Below, in pieces: positions 18,449-26,654 of a DNA stretch of 64,000 nt. How positions within the stretch are numbered: position 1 is the stretch's first letter; every line of letters begins with the position of its first letter. This DNA is from Mycobacterium sp. 1164985.4 (GTDB lineage: Bacteria; Actinomycetota; Actinomycetes; Mycobacteriales; Mycobacteriaceae). A program made the position numbers and the translations under genes. The notes under the pieces are model-generated. The model was not told where the DNA came from. It made no database searches and was given only the letters and a program-made list of their open reading frames with translations. The stretch covers positions 62,001 through 126,000 of the forward strand of contig NZ_LZMD01000046.1 in NCBI RefSeq assembly GCF_001668575.1, in the 5' to 3' direction.

Positions 18449-18462
18449 TAGAACACGTTTCA
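18449..18462. promoter_or_regulatory. KstR operator at fadA5
   Basis: TAGAACACGTTTCA fits TnnAACnnGTTnnA. On the minus strand its end merges with the -10 hexamer TAGCCT of fadA5. Confidence 0.88.
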
Positions 18463-18527
18463 TTACTCTGACAAGCGGCGTTGATGACCTGCCTTTTATC
18501 TGCGCAGAAGGCATGTTTTACTGAGAC

Positions 18528-18541
18528 TAGAACATGTTGCA
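18528..18541. promoter_or_regulatory. KstR operator at cyp125
   Basis: TAGAACATGTTGCA fits the KstR consensus and lies 26 bp before the cyp125 ATG. Two separate boxes in one 129-bp divergent gap suggest each promoter is controlled by its own dimer. Confidence 0.88.
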
Positions 18542-18567
18542 ATAACTGTTGCGGAGGAGCTTCCCCC

Positions 18568-19821
18568 ATGCCTTGCCCGAATATCCCGGCCGACTTCGAC
18601 TTCCTCGACGCGAGCCTGAACCTCGAGCGCCTGCCCGTCGAGGAACTCGCCGAGTTGCGCAAGTCCGAGCCGATCCACTGGGTCGACGTGCCAGGCGGCA
18701 CGGGCGGCTTCGGCGACAAGGGTTACTGGTTGGTGACCAAGCACGCGGACGTCAAGGAGGTCTCGAAGCGCAACGAGGTCTTCGGCAGCTCACCCGACGG
18801 CGCAATCCCGGTTTGGCCCCAGGACATGACGCGTGACGCCATCGACGTGCAGAAGGCCGTGCTGCTGAACATGGACGCGCCGCAGCACACCCGACTGCGC
18901 AAGATCATCTCGCGTGGTTTCACCCCCCGCGCCGTCGGCCGACTCGAGGACGAACTGCGCTCCCGTGCCCAGAAGATCGCCGAAACCGCCGCGGCCGAAG
19001 GATCCGGCGACTTCGTCGAGCAGGTGTCATGCGAACTGCCGCTGCAGGCCATCGCGGAACTGCTCGGCGTCCCGCAGGACGACCGGGACAAGATCTTCCG
19101 CTGGTCGAACGAGATGACCGCCGGGGAGGATCCCGAGTACGCGCACATCGACCCCGCGCAATCCTCGGTCGAACTGATCACTTACGCGATGGCGATGGCG
19201 GCCGACCGCGCCAAGAACCCGACCGAGGACATCGTCACCAAGCTGATCGAAGCCGACATCGACGGGGAGAAGCTCTCCGATGACGAGTTCGGCTTCTTCG
19301 TGGTGATGCTCGCGGTGGCCGGCAATGAGACCACGCGTAACTCGATCACGCACGGCATGATCGCGTTCTCGCAGAACCCCGACCAGTGGGAGCTGTACAA
19401 GAAGGAGCGTCCCGAGACCGCCGCCGATGAGATCGTCCGCTGGGCCACGCCGGTGTCGGCGTTTCAGCGCACCGCTCTGGAGGACGTCGAACTGGGCGGC
19501 GTGAAGATCAAGAAGGGCCAGCGAGTGGTGATGTCCTACCGCTCAGCCAACTTCGACGAAGAGGTCTTCGAGAATCCGCACCAGTTCGACATCACGCGCA
19601 ACCCGAATCCCCACGTCGGGTTCGGTGGTACCGGCGCCCACTACTGCATCGGTGCGAACCTCGCGAAGATGACGATCAACCTGATCTTCAACGCCGTCGC
19701 CGACCACATGCCCGAGCTCAAACCGATCGGCGAGCCCGAGCGGCTCAAGTCGGGCTGGCTCAACGGCATCAAGCACTGGCAGGTGGATTACACCGGAAAG
19801 TGCCCGGTGGCTCACAGCTGA
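18568..19821 (+). CDS. cyp125: Steroid C26-monooxygenase Cyp125
   Basis: A 417-residue cytochrome P450 that oxidises C26 of cholesterol/cholestenone to the carboxylic acid, starting side-chain degradation. The heme-thiolate motif is FGGTGAHYCIG with C360; the I-helix reads AVAGNETTRN, and the ExxR helix is in ADEIVRW. It is very close to M. tuberculosis Cyp125 (Rv3545c), with a shorter N-terminus. ATG 18568 has a strong ribosome binding site (GGAGGAG, 18553-18559); upstream codons lie within the KstR box and were rejected. First gene of the rightward KstR operon through ltp2. Confidence 0.95.
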   Translation: MPCPNIPADFDFLDASLNLERLPVEELAELRKSEPIHWVDVPGGTGGFGDKGYWLVTKHADVKEVSKRNEVFGSSPDGAIPVWPQDMTRDAIDVQKAVLLNMDAPQHTRLRKIISRGFTPRAVGRLEDELRSRAQKIAETAAAEGSGDFVEQVSCELPLQAIAELLGVPQDDRDKIFRWSNEMTAGEDPEYAHIDPAQSSVELITYAMAMAADRAKNPTEDIVTKLIEADIDGEKLSDDEFGFFVVMLAVAGNETTRNSITHGMIAFSQNPDQWELYKKERPETAADEIVRWATPVSAFQRTALEDVELGGVKIKKGQRVVMSYRSANFDEEVFENPHQFDITRNPNPHVGFGGTGAHYCIGANLAKMTINLIFNAVADHMPELKPIGEPERLKSGWLNGIKHWQVDYTGKCPVAHS

Positions 19822-19872
19822 CGACGTAAGTTGTAGCGACTGCGAAAATTCCCGGTATCAAGGAGGATTCGG

Positions 19873-20886
19873 GTGGACTTCAGTCCAGACGAAGGGCAGC
19901 AGGCTGTCGCCGATGTGGTGACCTCGGTGCTGACCCGCGACAACAGCTGGGACGCACTGGTTTCCGGTGGTGTGACGGCGCTGGCCGTTCCAGAACGTCT
20001 CGGCGGTGACGGCGTCGGGCTCCCAGAGGTGGCGACGGCCCTCACCGAGATCGGCAGGCACGGGACGGTCAGCCCCGCGTTGGCCACCCTCGGTTTGGGG
20101 CTGCTGCCGCTGCTCGAGGCGGCTACTGACGAGCAGCAGGACCGTTATCTGGCTGGGGTCGCGAAGGGCACGGTCCTCTCGGCCGCGCTCAATGAGCCAG
20201 GGGCGCCACTGCCCGATCGGCCCGCGGTGACGTTCACCGACGGTCGGCTCAACGGAACAAAGGTCGCTGTTCCTTATGCGGAACAAGCGGATTGGCTCGT
20301 CGTCACGGCCGACAGCGCTGTCGCTGTGGTCTCACCGAAAGCGAGCGGCGTGGTGGTCACCAAGTCGCCGACCTCCAACCACGGTGACGAGTACTCGGTG
20401 ACGTTCACCGACGTCGCCGTCGACGGCACGCTCGACGGTGTGCAGGCCCGCCGCGTCAACCAGCTGGCCCTTGCCGCCATCGGCGCCTTCGCGGCCGGCC
20501 TGGTCGCGGGAGCACTGCGGCTCACCGCCGACTACGTGGCCAACCGGGAGCAGTTCGGCAAGCCGCTTTCGACGTTCCAGACCGTCGCCGCACAGCTGGC
20601 CGAGGTCTACATCGCCTCGCGCACGCTGACATTGGCGTCGAACTCGGTGACCTGGCGACTCGCGGAGGGCCGGGACGCCGACGACGACATCGACATCCTC
20701 GGCTACTGGCTCGCCTCGCAGGCGCCCCCGGTGATGCAGCTCTGCCATCACATGCACGGCGGCATGGGTATGGACATCACCTATCCGATGGACCGCTACT
20801 ACTCCTCGATCAAGGACCTCGCCCGCCTGGTCGGCGGTCCGTCACACCGGCTCGACTTGGTGGGAGCACAATGTTCATCGATCTGA
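19873..20886 (+). CDS. fadE28: Acyl-CoA dehydrogenase subunit FadE28 (ChsE2)
   Basis: A 337-residue acyl-CoA dehydrogenase subunit. In M. tuberculosis FadE28-FadE29 (ChsE2-ChsE1) form an alpha2-beta2 enzyme that dehydrogenates the 3-carbon side-chain CoA ester 3-oxo-4-pregnene-20-carboxyl-CoA. The sequence is shorter than single-subunit enzymes and has FADE-like landmarks: ADYVANREQFGKPLSTFQ and HHMHGGMGMDITYPM. GTG 19873 is preceded by AAGGAGGA. Its 3' end overlaps fadE29 by 16 bp, fitting coupled synthesis of the two subunits. Confidence 0.93.
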   Translation: MDFSPDEGQQAVADVVTSVLTRDNSWDALVSGGVTALAVPERLGGDGVGLPEVATALTEIGRHGTVSPALATLGLGLLPLLEAATDEQQDRYLAGVAKGTVLSAALNEPGAPLPDRPAVTFTDGRLNGTKVAVPYAEQADWLVVTADSAVAVVSPKASGVVVTKSPTSNHGDEYSVTFTDVAVDGTLDGVQARRVNQLALAAIGAFAAGLVAGALRLTADYVANREQFGKPLSTFQTVAAQLAEVYIASRTLTLASNSVTWRLAEGRDADDDIDILGYWLASQAPPVMQLCHHMHGGMGMDITYPMDRYYSSIKDLARLVGGPSHRLDLVGAQCSSI

Positions 20887-22034
20887 CGCCCGAACAGAAG
20901 CAGCTGCAGGCCGAACTGCGCGAGTACTTCTCCAATCTCATCTCGCCCGAAGAGGCCAAGGAGATGGAAAAAGACCGCCACGGCAAGGCGTATCGCGCGG
21001 TCATCAAGCGGATGGGCTCGGACGGGAAGCTTGGCGTCGGCTGGCCGAAGGAGTTCGGGGGCCTCGGTTTCGGGCCGATCGAGCAGTCGATCTTCGTCAA
21101 CGAGGCACAGCGGGCGGATGTGCCGCTGCCCGCCGTCACGCTGCAGACGGTCGGTCCGACGCTGCAGCAGTACGGCACCGAGGAGCAGAAGAAGAAGTTC
21201 CTTCCTGCGATACTCGCCGGTGAGGTCCACTTCGCGATCGGCTATACCGAGCCAGAGGCAGGCACCGACCTGGCGTCGCTGCGCACCACCGCGGTTCGCC
21301 AGGGCGACGAGTACATCATCAACGGGCAGAAGGTGTTCACCACCGGCGGGCACGATGCGGATTACATCTGGCTGGCGTGCCGCACGGACCCGGAAGCGGT
21401 GAAGCACAAGGGCATTTCGATCCTCATCGTCGACACCAAGGATCCCGGATACTCGTGGACGCCGATGATCCTGTCCGATGGAGCCCACCACACCAACGCG
21501 ACGTACTACAACGACGTCCGGGTTCCCGCGGACATGCTCGTCGGCGAAGAAAACGGTGGGTGGAAGCTGATCACCACTCAGTTGAACAACGAGCGCGTGA
21601 TGTTGGGGCCCGCCGGCCGGTTCGCCAGCCTGTACGACCACGTGCACGCGTGGGCGTCGAAACCCGGTGGCAACGGCGATATTCCGCTTGACCACGACGA
21701 CGTCAAGCGATCGCTCGGCGAATTGAAGGCGATGTGGCGGATCAACGAACTGCTCAACTGGCAGGTCGCCGCGGCGGGCGAGACCATCGACGTCGCCGAC
21801 GCCGCCGCCACCAAGGTGTTCGGCACCGAGCGGATCCAGTATGCCGGGCGCCTCGCCGAGGAGATCGTGGGCAAGTACGGTGACCCGGCCGAACCCGAGA
21901 CCGCCGAGTTGCTGGAATGGCTTGATTCGCAGACCAAACGAAATCTGGTGATCACGTTCGGTGGAGGTGTCAACGAGGTGATGCGGGAGATGATCGCGGC
22001 CGCGGGTCTGAAGGTTCCGAGAGTTCCGCGGTGA
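20871..22034 (+). CDS. fadE29: Acyl-CoA dehydrogenase subunit FadE29 (ChsE1)
   Basis: A 387-residue acyl-CoA dehydrogenase subunit and partner of FadE28. It shows FAIGYTEPEAGTDLASL (about residues 119-135), IINGQKVFTTGGHDADYIWLAC, and the C-terminal LVITFGGGVNEVMREMIA. Together they introduce the double bond that ChsH1-ChsH2 hydrates. Start ATG lies within the end of fadE28, and its stop overlaps the chsH2 start (GTGA). Confidence 0.94.
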   Translation: MFIDLTPEQKQLQAELREYFSNLISPEEAKEMEKDRHGKAYRAVIKRMGSDGKLGVGWPKEFGGLGFGPIEQSIFVNEAQRADVPLPAVTLQTVGPTLQQYGTEEQKKKFLPAILAGEVHFAIGYTEPEAGTDLASLRTTAVRQGDEYIINGQKVFTTGGHDADYIWLACRTDPEAVKHKGISILIVDTKDPGYSWTPMILSDGAHHTNATYYNDVRVPADMLVGEENGGWKLITTQLNNERVMLGPAGRFASLYDHVHAWASKPGGNGDIPLDHDDVKRSLGELKAMWRINELLNWQVAAAGETIDVADAAATKVFGTERIQYAGRLAEEIVGKYGDPAEPETAELLEWLDSQTKRNLVITFGGGVNEVMREMIAAAGLKVPRVPR

Positions 22035-23011
22035 GCGCAGCCGAGGACATCAAGGCCGCCGCCGAACGGGTCAAAGCGGAGGGTAAGAGCAAGCCGCGGG
22101 TCGGCCGGCACCCTGTCAACCAGCCGATGATCGACCACTGGCTCGACGCGATGGGCGACAATAATCCCATCTACGTCGACGACGACGCCGCGCGCGCCGC
22201 AGGACATCCCGGCGCCGTCGCGCCACCGGCGATGATTCAGGTGTGGACGATGATGGGCCTCGGCGGGGTGCGCCCCGACGACGACCCGCTCGGCAAGATC
22301 ATCGACCTGTTCGACGAGGCCGGCTACATCGGTGTGGTGGCGACCAACTGCGAGCAGACCTACCACCGGTATCTCCGTGCGGGCGAAGAAGTCAGCGTCA
22401 CCGCGGAGCTGACCGACGTCGTGGGTCCGAAGAACACCGCGCTCGGCGAGGGTTTCTTCATCACGCAGAAGATCACGTGGACAGTCGGTGACGACGTAGA
22501 AGAGCCGGTCGCCGAGATGATGTGGCGCATCATGAAGTTCAAGCCTGCGGAGCAGGACGCCGGCGCTGCGGTTCCCGATGATCTGGACGCGAACATGATG
22601 ATGCGGCCGGCATCCTCGCGCGACACCAAGTTCTTCTGGGACGGCGTCAACGCCCACGAGTTGCGCATTCAGAAGCGTGGCGACGGCACGCTGGTGCATC
22701 CTCCGGTACCGGCGCTCTGGCAGGACAAGGACCAGCCCACGGATTACGTCGTCGCCAGCGGTAAGGGCACCGTCTTCAGCTTTGTGGTGCACCACGCGCC
22801 GAAGGTGCCCGGCCGGACTCTGCCGTTCGTCATCGCGCTCGTCGAGCTCGAAGAAGGCGTACGTATGCTCGGACAGCTCCGCAACGTCGACCCGGCCGCG
22901 GTGAAGATCGGGATGCCGGTCCGCGCAACGTATATCGACTTTCCCGAGGGAGACTCCGGCCCGGCGTGGACGCTCTACGCGTGGGAACCCGCAGAGGAGG
23001 CCGCGGCATGA
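22031..23011 (+). CDS. chsH2: Steroid enoyl-CoA hydratase subunit ChsH2 (MaoC-like plus DUF35)
   Basis: A 326-residue two-domain protein. Residues about 20-180 form a MaoC-like hot-dog domain (RHPVNQPMIDHWLDAMGDNNPIY, GAVAPPAMIQVWTM); residues about 190-320 form a DUF35 OB-fold domain (FFWDGVNAHELRIQKRGDGT, GKGTVFSFVVHHAP). In M. tuberculosis the MaoC part pairs with ChsH1 as hydratase, and the DUF35 part binds the aldolase Ltp2 next encoded. The zinc-ribbon cysteines common in DUF35 proteins are absent. It overlaps chsH1 by 4 bp. Confidence 0.93.
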   Translation: MSAAEDIKAAAERVKAEGKSKPRVGRHPVNQPMIDHWLDAMGDNNPIYVDDDAARAAGHPGAVAPPAMIQVWTMMGLGGVRPDDDPLGKIIDLFDEAGYIGVVATNCEQTYHRYLRAGEEVSVTAELTDVVGPKNTALGEGFFITQKITWTVGDDVEEPVAEMMWRIMKFKPAEQDAGAAVPDDLDANMMMRPASSRDTKFFWDGVNAHELRIQKRGDGTLVHPPVPALWQDKDQPTDYVVASGKGTVFSFVVHHAPKVPGRTLPFVIALVELEEGVRMLGQLRNVDPAAVKIGMPVRATYIDFPEGDSGPAWTLYAWEPAEEAAA

Positions 23012-23412
23012 GCGCACCCGTCGTCCAGGTAGGAACTAAACTGCCCGAACTCGCCCTCTACGGCGACCCGACCTTCATCGTGTCGACGGCCATCGCCACC
23101 CGCGACTATCAGGACGTCCATCACGACAGGGACAAGGCGCAGGCCAAGGGCTCGAAGGACATCTTCGTCAACATCCTCACCGACACCGGCCTGGTGCAGC
23201 GCTATATCACCGACTGGGCCGGACCGACCGCGATCATCAAGTCGATCTCGCTGCGCTTGGGCGTGCCCTGGTACGCCTACGACACGGTGACGTTCTCCGG
23301 TGAGGTCACCGCCGTGGATGACGGGCTGATCACGCTGAAGATCGTGGGCAGCAACAGCCTCGGCGACCACGTGATCGCCTCTGCCACACTCGTTATCGGA
23401 GGGAATGCCTGA
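23008..23412 (+). CDS. chsH1: Steroid enoyl-CoA hydratase subunit ChsH1 (MaoC-like)
   Basis: A 134-residue single hot-dog domain MaoC-like protein with the hydratase motif RDYQDVHHDRDKAQAKGSKDIFVN near residue 31 (D and H of the D-x4-H type catalytic pair). It pairs with ChsH2 to hydrate the side-chain enoyl-CoA made by FadE28-FadE29. It corresponds to M. tuberculosis Rv3541c. Its stop overlaps a small bridging ORF (TGATG). Confidence 0.93.
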   Translation: MSAPVVQVGTKLPELALYGDPTFIVSTAIATRDYQDVHHDRDKAQAKGSKDIFVNILTDTGLVQRYITDWAGPTAIIKSISLRLGVPWYAYDTVTFSGEVTAVDDGLITLKIVGSNSLGDHVIASATLVIGGNA

Positions 23413-23516
23413 TGCCGCGAAGGCGACCGGGAGTGAGGATCGCAGTGAGGAACGTGGGGCCACGCCCGAAGGGCAGGGGACGAGGACCGGAACGACGGGC
23501 AGCCGAGCATGAGTAG
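23412..23516 (+). CDS. 34-codon arginine-rich ORF bridging chsH1 and ltp2 (MIRU-like)
   Basis: The ORF starts in the chsH1 stop (TGATG) and stops 5 bp inside ltp2 (ATGAGTAG). It encodes an Arg/Gly/Pro-rich 34-residue peptide beginning MPRRRPGVRIAVRNV. The arrangement, an intercistronic ORF overlapping both flanking genes in the same direction, is what has been described for mycobacterial interspersed repetitive units. Whether a peptide is made or the ORF only keeps ribosomes moving to ltp2 cannot be told. No ribosome binding site for ltp2 is obvious, favouring coupling. M. tuberculosis lacks it here, as far as I remember. Confidence 0.45.
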   Translation: MPRRRPGVRIAVRNVGPRPKGRGRGPERRAAEHE

Positions 23517-24678
23517 GGGTGCACTGTCCGGAAAGGCGGCGATCGTCGGCATCGGCGCCACCGACTTCTCGAAGAACTCCGGCCGCAGCGAACTTCGGCT
23601 CGCGTCCGAAGCGGTGCTGGATGCGCTCGACGATGCGGGTCTGACGCCCGCAGATGTCGACGGCATGGTCACCTTCACGATGGACTCCAACACCGAGGTC
23701 GCAATTGCGCGGGCTACGGGCATCGGAGAGTTGAAGTTCTTCTCGAAAATCCACCATGGAGGCGGCGCGGCCTGCGCGACCATTCAGCAGGCGGCGATCG
23801 CCGTAGCGACCGGTGTCGCGGATTGCGTTGTGGCATACCGGGCGTTCAACGAGAGATCTGGTGTGCGGTTCGGCCAGGTGCAGATGCGGCTGGTCGAGAA
23901 CGCCGACTCGACCGGCGTCGACAACTCCTTCTCCTATCCGCACGGTTTGTCCACTCCCGCCGCTCAGGTTGCGATGATCGCCCGGCGGTATATGCACCAA
24001 TCCGGCGCGACCAGCCGAGATTTCGGCATGATCTCAGTCGCGGACCGCAAACACGCCGCGAAGAACCCCAAGGCCTACTTCTACGAGAAGCCCATCACCA
24101 TCGAGGATCACCAGAATTCGCGGTGGATCGCCGAGCCGTTGCGGCTACTGGACTGCTGCCAGGAGACCGATGGCGGCGTGGCGTTGGTCGTCACTTCCGC
24201 CGAGCGAGCCAAGGACCTCAAGCACCGCCCGGCGATCATCGAGGCGGCCTCGCAGGGCTCCAGCCCGGACCAGTACTCGATGACGAGCTACTACCGACCG
24301 GAGCTGGGACTGCCCGAGATGGGTCTCGTCGGGCGGCAGTTGTGGGAACAGTCAGGATTGAAGCCCGAAGACATCCAGACCGCGATCCTCTACGACCACT
24401 TCACGCCGTTCACGCTGATCCAATTGGAAGAACTCGGATTCTGCGACAAGGGTGACGCCAAGGACTTCATCAAGGACGGCGCCATCGAGGTCGGCGGCCG
24501 GTTGCCTGTCAACACCCACGGTGGGCAGCTGGGCGAGGCGTACATCCACGGCATGAACGGAATCGCCGAGGGTGTACGCCAACTGCGCGGGACGTCGGTC
24601 AATCCGGTGCCGGACGTCGAGCACGTTCTGGTCACCGCGGGCACGGGTGTTCCCACGTCCGGGCTGATCCTCGGCTGA
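23509..24678 (+). CDS. ltp2: Steroid side-chain aldolase Ltp2
   Basis: A 389-residue thiolase-fold lipid-transfer-type protein without the thiolase nucleophile. It contains KAAIVGIGATDFSKNSGRSELR, KIHHGGGAACATIQQAA, and the C-terminal NTHGGQLGEAYIHGMNG. In M. tuberculosis Ltp2 (Rv3540c) performs the retro-aldol step releasing propionyl-CoA from the last side-chain intermediate, in complex with the DUF35 domain of ChsH2. It is the last gene of the cyp125 operon, reached through the small bridging ORF. Confidence 0.93.
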   Translation: MSRGALSGKAAIVGIGATDFSKNSGRSELRLASEAVLDALDDAGLTPADVDGMVTFTMDSNTEVAIARATGIGELKFFSKIHHGGGAACATIQQAAIAVATGVADCVVAYRAFNERSGVRFGQVQMRLVENADSTGVDNSFSYPHGLSTPAAQVAMIARRYMHQSGATSRDFGMISVADRKHAAKNPKAYFYEKPITIEDHQNSRWIAEPLRLLDCCQETDGGVALVVTSAERAKDLKHRPAIIEAASQGSSPDQYSMTSYYRPELGLPEMGLVGRQLWEQSGLKPEDIQTAILYDHFTPFTLIQLEELGFCDKGDAKDFIKDGAIEVGGRLPVNTHGGQLGEAYIHGMNGIAEGVRQLRGTSVNPVPDVEHVLVTAGTGVPTSGLILG

Positions 24679-24720
24679 CGACCCCCGTCCGGGTCAATTC
24701 CGCCTACTACGCTTCAGTGG

Positions 24721-25428
24721 ATGAGTTCATCGACCCCACCTGAGTCGGAGGACCCTTACCCCGCCGAGGCCGAATGGCAACGTCGGTTCGATGCACCGCT
24801 GACGGTGACTCCGCGCCAGGTACAGCCGAGATCACCGGTGAAGACGGTGGCCATCGTCGCCGCGGTCATCGGCATCGTCGCCGTCCTCGCGGGTCTGATC
24901 CTCTGGTTGGCGCGGCCGTCCCGGGACGATGCCCAACGGGCGACTTCCACGGAACCAACGACGGCCAGCGCACCTGTGGCCACAGCGACGACGACAACCA
25001 GTGCCGAAGACGACGAGCGGCTGCTGCGACAGCTGCCGAAGGGCTACCCCAACGGTGTGTGCGAAACGACGCCGGCGCCTGAAGGCGTTCTGTCACAGGT
25101 GAATTGCGGCAAGAACGTCGATCCCGACGGCCCGGGATCGGCGACGTTTCGTCTCGTCGCCGACCGGGCGTCACTGGAGAAGGCATTCAACGACACGATC
25201 GGGGCTTCGGTGCGTGTCGACTGCCCGGGCAAGATCCAGTCACCGGGGCCATGGCGGCGCAACGCTACTCCGGACAGGGTCAGCGGACAGCTCTACTGCG
25301 GATTTCTGAACGGTCAACCGACCGTGGTCTGGACCGATGAGGAAAAGAAGACGGTCAGCGCCGTCCGAGCTGGGCCGACAGGCCCGACCTTTCCACAGCT
25401 TTACGCGTGGTGGTCATCGCACTCGTGA
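24721..25428 (+). CDS. Single-pass membrane protein with exported C-terminal domain
   Basis: A 235-residue protein with a cytosolic N-terminus, one transmembrane helix (about residues 43-64, VAIVAAVIGIVAVLAGLILWL), a Thr/Ala-rich linker and an exported domain of about 135 residues containing four cysteines (GVCETT, VNCGKN, VDCPG, LYCGF), probably two disulfides. The domain resembles extracytoplasmic parts of some mycobacterial Ser/Thr kinases and secreted proteins, but I cannot name the family. A possible leaderless -10 (TACGCT, 24708-24713) ends 7 nt before the ATG. No KstR box is seen. Confidence 0.7.
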   Translation: MSSSTPPESEDPYPAEAEWQRRFDAPLTVTPRQVQPRSPVKTVAIVAAVIGIVAVLAGLILWLARPSRDDAQRATSTEPTTASAPVATATTTTSAEDDERLLRQLPKGYPNGVCETTPAPEGVLSQVNCGKNVDPDGPGSATFRLVADRASLEKAFNDTIGASVRVDCPGKIQSPGPWRRNATPDRVSGQLYCGFLNGQPTVVWTDEEKKTVSAVRAGPTGPTFPQLYAWWSSHS

Positions 25429-25462
25429 CGACGCTGACCGTGTGACTTCTTAGAAAATCCGG

Positions 25463-26359
25463 TTACGGGGTCGGCACCGGGGTGTAGGTGGTCGGGGTCT
25501 GCACCTGATCACCGGCGGGCAACGGGGTGCCCTGGCTGCCGGCAGGTTGTGGCGCACCCTCGCTGGTGCCGGCCGGGGCAGGCGCGCCCTGCGCGGGCTG
25601 CTGCGCCGGGGTGCCCTGCGCGGGCTGCTGCGCCGGGGTGCCTTCAGCCGGCTCGACCGGGGTGCCCTGGCTTCCCTCCGGAAGTGGTGTGCCCTGGCTG
25701 CCCTCGGCGAGCGGCGTGGCCTGGGTGCCCTCCGGCGCCTCGGTGCTCGTTGCGGCGGGAGCGGCGGTCGTGCCCTCAGGGGCCTCGGTGACCGCGGCTT
25801 CGGCAGCGGCCGGCGTGTTGTCCGTGCCGTATGAGGTCGACGGCGAGGACGTGCTGGAGTTGGATGCCGACTGGGTCCACACCAGCAGGTCCTGTCCGCC
25901 GGCGTTGTAGACCACGCTGTCGGGGGAGGCGCCGGTCACGTCGAAGTACACCTTGCCCGACGTCTCCTGGCCCTGGGCCAAGGTCGAGGGGTTCACGCCC
26001 TGCGCAGTGGCCACCTCGAACAACGCGCGGTACGCCTGACCGTCGGCGGTCCGGGCGTTCAGGTTCGACACGATCGGCGTCGCCGACCCCTGGAGGGCTT
26101 GATCCGTTGCGGTGGCTTCCCACAGCGTGCCGCGCACGGGGTAGGGGATGACGTCACTGCTGGGCTTGAGGTTGGTGATAGTCCAACCCTGGACCACGGC
26201 GCCGTCCACCAGCTTGCCCTGGCTGCCGAGCGCCTGGGTCTGCACAGTCGGCCCTGTGGGCGTCGCCTCGGGCTCGGGCTGGGCGGAAACAATTGGTGCT
26301 GCAATGAATCCCGCCGTCGCGGTTGCTGCTAACATGCTGCTGATCTTGGTGATCTTCAT
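25463..26359 (-). CDS. MPT63-like (DUF1942) secreted protein with repetitive Pro/Gln tail
   Basis: A 298-residue secreted protein: signal peptide about residues 1-27 ending in VSAQP, then an MPT63/DUF1942-like domain (about 40-165: LGSQGKLVDGAVVQGWTITNL, PVRGTLWEATATDQALQGS, SGKVYFDVTGASPDSVVYN) and a low-complexity tail made of repeats such as GSQGTPLPE, EGTPAQQPAQ and TEAPEGT. MPT63 itself ends with the globular domain, so the tail of about 130 residues is an added feature. It is convergent to the preceding membrane-protein gene. Confidence 0.8.
   Translation of the reverse strand: MKITKISSMLAATATAGFIAAPIVSAQPEPEATPTGPTVQTQALGSQGKLVDGAVVQGWTITNLKPSSDVIPYPVRGTLWEATATDQALQGSATPIVSNLNARTADGQAYRALFEVATAQGVNPSTLAQGQETSGKVYFDVTGASPDSVVYNAGGQDLLVWTQSASNSSTSSPSTSYGTDNTPAAAEAAVTEAPEGTTAAPAATSTEAPEGTQATPLAEGSQGTPLPEGSQGTPVEPAEGTPAQQPAQGTPAQQPAQGAPAPAGTSEGAPQPAGSQGTPLPAGDQVQTPTTYTPVPTP
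25523..25700 (-). repeat. Coding tandem repeats in the MPT63-like tail
   Basis: Imperfect units encoding GTPAQQPAQ (twice in tandem) and GSQGTPLP(E/A)(G) (three copies) within the gene. Such runs vary in copy number by slippage. Confidence 0.7.
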
Positions 26360-26654
26360 GATGTGCTCCTGACTCGTCCGACAATTGGGATGGTCACCGC
26401 AGAAAACTATCAGGCTGTGAATTGTTTGTGTAATCCGCTTCGGTTGGAGCAGTTGGTAATACGACTCAAACTAATCGACGGCAGCAATACTGCTTTCGTC
26501 CACGAAAGGGCAATAGCACCGTATTTAGCCCCGTTTCCACCATGCCGGCAAACGTCTTAATTACGCATCGGCACCACGGCAACCTAATCGGAAAAATTGT
26601 CTCCACCCTGGTGCAAAAGGTGCTGCACCTGGGGCACACGCGTGAATGCGGCGG
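26360..26654. other. AT-richer intergenic region between the MPT63-like gene and chsH3
   Basis: The 295-bp gap is less GC-rich than its surroundings. The right end carries a hairpin terminator for chsH3, the left end must hold the promoter of the leftward MPT63-like gene. Short ORFs here lack gene-like codon use. I see no RNA gene with certainty, though the middle (about 26400-26580) could hold one. Confidence 0.4.
26606..26633 (-). terminator. Hairpin terminator downstream of chsH3
   Basis: CCCTGGTGCA and TGCACCTGGG form a 10-bp stem with one T-T mismatch and an 8-nt loop. On the minus strand a run of five T (26597-26593) follows about 10 nt after the stem. Confidence 0.55.

Noticed and set aside
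21578..23017. 479-codon minus-strand frame opposite fadE29 and chsH2
   Set aside because: Shadow of well-conserved sense genes; no recognisable domain.
26360..26654. Possible small RNA in the AT-richer gap before the MPT63-like gene
   Set aside because: Apart from the chsH3 terminator hairpin I could find no promoter-terminator pair or conserved fold that would support an RNA gene.
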